In this document: in pieces, positions 59,831 through 64,000 of the stretch
How positions within the stretch are numbered: position 1 is the stretch's first letter
How the letters are laid out: every line of letters begins with the position of its first letter
From: Balneatrix alpica DSM 16621
GTDB taxonomy: Bacteria; Pseudomonadota; Gammaproteobacteria; Pseudomonadales; Balneatricaceae
Length of the DNA stretch: 64,000 nucleotides
Direction of reading: 5' to 3'
Assembly: GCF_000619885.1 (NCBI RefSeq)
Contig: NZ_KK211040.1
Coordinates: forward strand, 303,192-367,191
The notes under the pieces: generated by a model
Told to the model about the DNA's origin: nothing
Seen by the model: only the letters and a program-made list of their open reading frames with translations
Databases searched by the model: none
Position numbers and translations under genes: made by a program

Positions 59831-61612
59831 TTATGCCAAGGTAACCAGGGTATCGCCTACGACCACGGCATCCCCTTCTTTTACCTCTACGCTCACCACC
59901 TTACCGGCACGCGCAGCTCGAACTTCGGTTTCCATCTTCATCGCTTCCAACACCACCAGCACATCGCCCTCTTGGACCATCTGACCCACGCTGACCTGTA
60001 CCTTCCAGATGTTACCGGCCAGAGGAGAGCCAACCTCTTCCCCTTCGTTCGCTACCGGCGCTGCAACAGGAGCGGCGGCAGCGGGTTGAACCTGGGAGAT
60101 TTCACCACCTTCAGCAACCTCAACCACATAACGCTGACCATTAACGGTGATGGTGTAAACAGCAGGACCGCCATTGGATTTCGCTGCAGCCATGGGTTTC
60201 TCCTCTTGTAGGCCAGGTTTAGGTTCAAAGGCTTCGGGATTATCACGGTTTTTCAGGAATTTCAGACCAATCTGCGGGAAGAGTGCATAGGTCAATACAT
60301 CATCAATCAGACGTTCGCCCTGCTCCAGGCGCAGGCCTTCCTTCTCGGCCAAAGCTTGCAGCTCAGCGGTCAGTTTCTCGACTTCCGGCTCCAGCAAGTC
60401 CGCTGGACGGCAGGTCACAGGTTCCGCCCCATCGAGTACACGTGCCTGCAGTTCCGCATTAAAGGGAGCAGGGGCACTACCGTATTCGCCACGCAGTACC
60501 GCTTGGGTCTCTTTGGAGATGGACTTGTAGCGCTCACCAGTTAGGACATTCAAAACTGCCTGGGTACCGACAATCTGGGAGGTTGGGGTAACCAGGGGGA
60601 TAAAGCCGAGGTCTTCACGTACGCGGGGAATCTCAGCCAACACATCATCCAGGCGGTCGGCAGCGCCCTGTTCACGAAGCTGGCTTTCCATGTTGGTCAG
60701 CATGCCGCCAGGTACTTGCGCCACCAGAATGCGGGAATCCACCCCTTTCAGAGAACCTTCCCACTTACTGTATTTTTTCCGCACTTCACGGAAGTAAGCT
60801 GAAATTTCTTCCAGGGCGATAATGTCCAGCCCGGTATCCCGGTCGGTGCCTTCGAAGATAGATACCACAGACTCGGTGGGGGAATGGCCATAGGTCATCG
60901 ACATTGAGGAAATGGCGGTATCGACATGATCCACCCCGGCCTCCACGGCTTTCACAATGGCAGCAGTCGATAGACCCGTGGTGGCATGGCAGTGTAACTG
61001 CACCGGAATCTCCAACTCAGCCTTCAAGCGGCTCACCAACTCAAAAGCCACATAGGGCTTAATCAGGCCCGCCATATCTTTAATGCAGACCGAGTGTGCG
61101 CCCATGTCCTGAATACGCTTGGCCAGGTCCACCCACATATCGATGGTGTGTACCGGGCTAATGGTATAGGAAATGGTGCCCTGGGCATGCTTACCCTGCT
61201 TTAGCACAGCCTGAATGGCCGTTTGCAGGTTACGCGGGTCGTTCATGGCATCGAACACCCGGAACACGTCTACGCCATTGACCGCCGCACGCTCAACAAA
61301 CTTGCTCACCACATCATCGGCGTAATGACGATAACCCAACAGGTTTTGCCCCCGCAGCAGCATTTGTTGCGGAGTATTGGGCATGACTTTTTTCAGCTCA
61401 CGAATACGCTGCCAGGGATCTTCTCCCAGGTAGCGAATGCAGGAATCAAAGGTGGCACCACCCCAGCTCTCCAGCGACCAAAAGCCGACTTTATCCAGCT
61501 TTTCCGCGATGGGCAGCATATCATCCAGACGCATCCGGGTAGCGAACAGTGATTGGTGCGCATCCCGTAGTACGACATCGGTGATACCCAAGGGTTTCTT
61601 TGCATTGGTCAT
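59831..61612 (-). CDS. oadA: Oxaloacetate decarboxylase, alpha subunit with biotin carrier domain
   Basis: Carboxyltransferase that moves CO2 from oxaloacetate to biotin. [17 protein letters not shown] and [12 protein letters not shown] open the TIM barrel; [22 protein letters not shown] holds the metal-ligand region. A Pro/Ala-rich linker (about 505-520) joins the C-terminal biotinyl domain, with the biotin-accepting Lys559 in EAMKMETE. Length 593 aa is full-length. Conserved-carboxylase domain present, but no ATP-grasp biotin-carboxylase domain, as expected for a decarboxylase. Confidence 0.97.
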   Translation of the reverse strand: MTNAKKPLGITDVVLRDAHQSLFATRMRLDDMLPIAEKLDKVGFWSLESWGGATFDSCIRYLGEDPWQRIRELKKVMPNTPQQMLLRGQNLLGYRHYADDVVSKFVERAAVNGVDVFRVFDAMNDPRNLQTAIQAVLKQGKHAQGTISYTISPVHTIDMWVDLAKRIQDMGAHSVCIKDMAGLIKPYVAFELVSRLKAELEIPVQLHCHATTGLSTAAIVKAVEAGVDHVDTAISSMSMTYGHSPTESVVSIFEGTDRDTGLDIIALEEISAYFREVRKKYSKWEGSLKGVDSRILVAQVPGGMLTNMESQLREQGAADRLDDVLAEIPRVREDLGFIPLVTPTSQIVGTQAVLNVLTGERYKSISKETQAVLRGEYGSAPAPFNAELQARVLDGAEPVTCRPADLLEPEVEKLTAELQALAEKEGLRLEQGERLIDDVLTYALFPQIGLKFLKNRDNPEAFEPKPGLQEEKPMAAAKSNGGPAVYTITVNGQRYVVEVAEGGEISQVQPAAAAPVAAPVANEGEEVGSPLAGNIWKVQVSVGQMVQEGDVLVVLEAMKMETEVRAARAGKVVSVEVKEGDAVVVGDTLVTLA

Positions 61613-61644
61613 AGAAAACAGCCCTTAGTAATTTATCGTTCGAC

Positions 61645-61902
61645 TCATTGACGCGTGCGATGGTGATGCACAGCTGCAGAGATTACAGCCATCACCTGGC
61701 CATCCTGGTCATTATTTTGGGCAGGCGCCACGGATGGGCGCTTAGAGGCTTTTGCTTTAGGGGCAGGCTCTGGCAGGAAGCGACCAACCAGGGCACTCAT
61801 TCTTTGGGTCGCCACCACCAGCAACGAAAGGAACACAAACACGAAGCCCATGCCAAATACCATCAGCATGAAACCTTCATTCAATAGATTAGCGGCATCC
61901 AT
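61645..61902 (-). CDS. oadG: Oxaloacetate decarboxylase, gamma subunit
   Basis: Small membrane anchor that holds OadA to OadB. One N-terminal span (FMLMVFGMGFVFVFLSLLVVAT) is followed by a polar tail that in homologues binds Zn2+; the tail here ends in AAVHHHRTRQ, a suitable His cluster. The ATG at 61900-61902 has GAGGAG upstream; an earlier open frame to 61935 would run over the first TGTCGACA palindrome. Length is 85 aa. Confidence 0.92.
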   Translation of the reverse strand: MDAANLLNEGFMLMVFGMGFVFVFLSLLVVATQRMSALVGRFLPEPAPKAKASKRPSVAPAQNNDQDGQVMAVISAAVHHHRTRQ

Positions 61903-61923
61903 CGGAAGCTCCTCGAGGGTGAA

Positions 61924-61933
61924 GTGTCGACAC
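61924..61933. promoter_or_regulatory. Palindrome GTGTCGACAC, proximal to oadG
   Basis: A perfect ten-bp palindrome containing TGTCGACA, 22 bases upstream of the oadG start and so inside the 5' leader. It is the nearest of three copies of this core in the gap. Its function as an operator is inferred from repetition and symmetry. Confidence 0.55.
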
Positions 61934-62007
61934 ACTACCGCAGTTTGCCCTCCGTAAAGCTCGTCAAGAGGACGCCCTACACCGTATCAGTAGTGCAAAA
62001 CTTCGTT

Positions 62008-62037
62008 ACTCTACCCCAAGCATTCCGGGCTAGACAA
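62008..62037 (-). promoter_or_regulatory. Candidate promoter of oadGAB
   Basis: Minus-strand TTGTCT (62037-62032) and TAGAGT (62013-62008) with an 18-base spacer. The start would lie near 62000, giving a 100-base leader containing the proximal palindrome. The boxes are moderate matches only. Confidence 0.35.
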
Positions 62038-62085
62038 GGGAATCCCCGCTTTTACCTAGAGGAAAACCCTTACATTCGCAACAAA

Positions 62086-62097
62086 ATTGTCGACAAT
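62086..62097. promoter_or_regulatory. Palindrome ATTGTCGACAAT, central
   Basis: A perfect 12-bp palindrome and the most symmetric of the three copies, about 185 bases upstream of the oadG start and about 50 bases upstream of the candidate -35. TTGTCGACAA resembles GntR-family half-site architecture (TTGT...ACAA). Confidence 0.55.
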
Positions 62098-62171
62098 CAA
62101 CGAAACAGACCTGCAGCAAGTCTGCCACAGACAGCAACAAATGCCATTAGACCTAGGCGGTAGCCAAACAA

Positions 62172-62181
62172 GTGTCGACAC
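62172..62181. promoter_or_regulatory. Palindrome GTGTCGACAC, distal
   Basis: Identical ten-bp core to the proximal copy, and both share a preceding AA on the plus strand. It lies 85 bases centre-to-centre from the central copy. Confidence 0.55.
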
Positions 62182-62262
62182 CTTTCCTTAACCGCCCCTA
62201 GCAGAACAAATATAAGTAGTTGCAAATTACCCTTTTGATTTTTTTTAGCCGAAAAACACCAT

Positions 62263-62287
62263 AAAAAAACCCAGGCAAGCCTGGGTT
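62263..62287 (-). terminator. Terminator of thiI
   Basis: Minus strand: AACCCAGG-CTTG-CCTGGGTT followed by TTTTTTT, 21 bases after the thiI stop. This is a textbook intrinsic terminator and separates thiI from the oad operon. Confidence 0.94.
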
Positions 62288-62308
62288 GATACTGATAAAG
62301 GGTAGCCT

Positions 62309-63769
62309 TCAGGGTTGGTACACACCCACATTATCAAAGCCTGCATCACGCAAATGCACGGCATGCAATTTACTCATTACCCCTTGCTCACAATAGAGCA
62401 GATACTGGCGATTTTGCTGCAGCTCGGCAAAGGCAGCATTAAGTTTATAAAAAGGAATATGCAGCACTGTCTGCCCTGGCAAATCCAGCGGCTGTTGCTC
62501 TTGCTCATCGGGATGACGAATATCAATAACTACATCCTGCTGTGCCCGTACTACCTGGCATACTGGCGCTTCCAGCTCATCCAGATTAGGCAAATCCTCT
62601 AGGATGCGGTCGATCTTACGTACCGTGGCACGATCCAGTGCCCGATTGAAGACCTCCTCACTCAGCTTGGCCTCTTCTTCTTTTACCTTCGCCAAAGAAG
62701 CGTTCACCGTTGGACGGTCTGAGATCACGCCACAATATTCCGGCATAGAGGCAGCATAATCATAGGTACCAATTTGTTTGGCCTGATTGATGATGTCCTG
62801 CTTATCCGTGACGATCAGCGGACGCAATACCAGCACTTCACTGGCTTCATCAATCACATTTAGGTTAGTCAGGGTTTGGCTGGAAACCTGAGCGATACTT
62901 TCCCCAGTAACCAAGGCCCCAGCCCCCAAGCGCCAGGCCACTTTATTCGCTGCCCGCAGCATGACCCGCTTGAGTACCACCCCCATCATCGAGTGGTGCA
63001 CATTCTCCAGAATGTCACCCACCACCTCTTCAAAAGGAATGGAAATAAACTTTACCTTGGCAGCCGAACCGTAGCGCTGCCAAATATGGTGAGACACCTG
63101 ACGCACCCCCACCTCATGGGCCAGACCACCCAGATTAAAGAAGCAGAAGTGGGTTTTGCAGCCACGACGCATGGTTTGATAGGTCGCTACCGTAGAATCA
63201 AAACCACCGGAAATCAGCGACAACACATCATCCTGGGTTCCCAGGGGAAAGCCCCCCAAGCCCTGGCGTCGATCTGTGACGATAAAGGCACGAGAATGGC
63301 GTAGCTCAACCTGCACCACCTCATCAGGCTTGGACAGATCGATACCTGCCGTCTGGGTACGGGCACGCAAGCCCCCACCAAGATAACGTTCCATATCGAT
63401 AGAGGTGAAATCATGATCCCCCACCCGCTTCACCCGCACTGCGAAAGTTTTGCCAGCCAAACGGGCCGCATTAATTTCGACCAAGGGCTCCAGCAGAGCA
63501 TCAAAGGTGGTAAAGGGGATCTCACTGACTTCTGAGTAAGAGGCAATACCAGGGGTACGCCCCAATACATCCTTAATCGCCTCCCCAAAGGCAGGATCGG
63601 CCTGCTCCGCAATGATTTCAATAAAATCCCAATGGGGTTTAATCCACAACCGCGAGTCCAGACGCAACAACTGAATCTTCAGGTTAGAAGCCAAACGCTT
63701 AGCGAAGCGCTGACGAACCGAACGACTTTTAATGGTGATTTCCGGGAAGAGCTTAACAATAAACTTCAT
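62309..63769 (-). CDS. thiI: tRNA 4-thiouridine synthase / thiamine thiazole sulfurtransferase ThiI
   Basis: Adds sulfur to U8 of tRNA and, through its rhodanese domain, to ThiS for thiazole synthesis. An N-terminal ferredoxin-like and THUMP region (about 1-165) binds tRNA; the PP-loop SGGFDS near residue 186 activates U8. The C-terminal rhodanese domain has the persulfide-forming Cys460 in LLYCEQGVMSKLH. Length 486 aa matches the long, bifunctional form. Confidence 0.97.
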   Translation of the reverse strand: MKFIVKLFPEITIKSRSVRQRFAKRLASNLKIQLLRLDSRLWIKPHWDFIEIIAEQADPAFGEAIKDVLGRTPGIASYSEVSEIPFTTFDALLEPLVEINAARLAGKTFAVRVKRVGDHDFTSIDMERYLGGGLRARTQTAGIDLSKPDEVVQVELRHSRAFIVTDRRQGLGGFPLGTQDDVLSLISGGFDSTVATYQTMRRGCKTHFCFFNLGGLAHEVGVRQVSHHIWQRYGSAAKVKFISIPFEEVVGDILENVHHSMMGVVLKRVMLRAANKVAWRLGAGALVTGESIAQVSSQTLTNLNVIDEASEVLVLRPLIVTDKQDIINQAKQIGTYDYAASMPEYCGVISDRPTVNASLAKVKEEEAKLSEEVFNRALDRATVRKIDRILEDLPNLDELEAPVCQVVRAQQDVVIDIRHPDEQEQQPLDLPGQTVLHIPFYKLNAAFAELQQNRQYLLYCEQGVMSKLHAVHLRDAGFDNVGVYQP

Positions 63770-63864
63770 AGTGCGACTTCTGGACTCTTGAGCGAAACAG
63801 TTAGCGAGAGAAGCTGAATAACGCCGAGCCAGGCTTGAGGGCAGGCGCCAAAATAAAGCCGCGT

Positions 63865-63894
63865 ATTCTAACAGAACAACAAAAGGGGAGCGAA
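63865..63894 (-). promoter_or_regulatory. Candidate thiI promoter
   Basis: Minus-strand TAGAAT (63870-63865, five of six) with TTCGCT (63894-63889) 18 bases upstream, about 95 bases before the thiI start and downstream of the tRNA gene. The -35 is weak. Confidence 0.45.
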
Positions 63895-63928
63895 CTATGA
63901 AAAGGCAGGGAATAAGGAAGAAGCCAAA

Positions 63929-64000
63929 TGGCGCGCCCGAGAGGATTCGAACCTCTGACCGCCTGGTTCGTAGCCAGGTACTCTATCCAGCTGAGCTACG
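63929..64000 (-). tRNA. tRNA-Arg (anticodon ACG), 5' end cut by window
   Basis: The minus strand reads a D-arm GCTCAGCTGGATAGAGTAC, an anticodon stem-loop CCTGGCTACGAACCAGG with anticodon ACG, and a T-arm AGAGGTTCGAATCCTCT. A 3' CCA is encoded at 63931-63929. About five bases of the acceptor stem lie outside the window. It closely resembles E. coli tRNA-Arg(ACG), whose A34 is edited to inosine. Confidence 0.97.

Larger units (their letters stand above)
61903..62308. other. 406-bp non-coding gap upstream of oadG
   Basis: No convincing gene is present; the open frames on either strand lack family resemblance and ribosome sites. The gap holds three TGTCGACA palindromes (61925-61932, 62088-62095, 62172-62181 region), a candidate oad promoter, and the thiI terminator at its right end. 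Confidence 0.7.

Noticed and set aside
61924..62163. 79-codon plus-strand open frame in the oad gap
   Set aside because: No ribosome site and no domain; composition looks non-coding, and it lies over the palindromes and the candidate promoter.

Overview
The window is chromosomal DNA of a gammaproteobacterium of the Pseudomonadales/Oceanospirillales type, moderate in G+C and densely coded. No insertion sequence, phage gene, integrase or CRISPR array was seen. Gene order over most of the window follows the backbone I remember from Pseudomonas aeruginosa: ftsW to mraZ, rnpB, rsmI, lpoA, sspBA, petABC, rpsI-rplM, zapE, algW/degS, his genes, murA, mla, kds/lpt, rpoN, ptsN, rapZ, npr, nit, yhdP, rng, mre, gatCAB. 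Differences from Pseudomonas (a Na+-pumping oxaloacetate decarboxylase operon, no tldD or pmbA, no hisC next to hisD) point to a marine or aquatic relative. The genus cannot be fixed from this sequence alone.

Layout. 1-9107 (minus): division and cell-wall cluster mraZ-rsmH-ftsL-ftsI-murE-murF-mraY-murD-ftsW (ftsW cut by the window edge), with a clear MraZ operator and promoter. 9178-9561: RNase P RNA. 9571-14974: rsmI, then lpoA-yraN-gmhA/diaA-dolP (+), then sspA/sspB (minus). 15061-20016 (minus): cytochrome bc1 (petABC), ribosomal proteins L13/S9 with a structured leader, zapE. 20200-22710: zapG, a NIF3-family gene and a DegS/AlgW protease. 22760-29299 (minus): mlaFEDCB-ibaG-murA-hisG-hisD, a compact run joining lipid transport, wall synthesis and histidine synthesis. 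29490-36361 (+): kdsD-kdsC-lptC-lptA-lptB-rpoN-hpf-ptsN-rapZ-npr, joining LPS precursor synthesis and export, sigma-54 and the nitrogen-type PTS. 36505-38385 (+): mgtE and darP. 38461-52222 (minus): nit-yhdP-rng and maf-mreD-mreC-mreB, split by a 4.7-kb block (44.5-49.1 kb) carrying a multicopper oxidase, an AraC-type regulator and an acyl-CoA synthetase. 52460-55687 (+): gatCAB. 55760-58413: ychJ, a DUF482 acyltransferase-like gene, a broken AAA ATPase remnant and a LysE/RhtB exporter. 58511-61902 (minus): oadGAB. 62309-64000 (minus): thiI and a tRNA-Arg(ACG) cut by the window end.

Most of the window is envelope biology: peptidoglycan precursors, the septal transpeptidase and its activator, MreBCD shape proteins, retrograde phospholipid transport (Mla), Kdo and LPS export (Kds, Lpt), AsmA-like YhdP, and envelope proteolysis (DegS). 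Global regulators (RpoN, PtsN, Npr, RapZ, Hpf, SspA/SspB) are interspersed.

The window is mostly conserved core. The observations most worth following are: three TGTCGACA palindromes in the 406-bp gap upstream of the oad operon; a strong sigma-54-type -24/-12 match beside a TATAAT upstream of mgtE; the foreign-looking block between rng and maf, whose multicopper oxidase has an acidic insert and a Cys in its HxHxHG motif; a truncated AAA ATPase; and apparent loss of both tldD and pmbA around darP. No convincing new defence or biosynthetic system is present.
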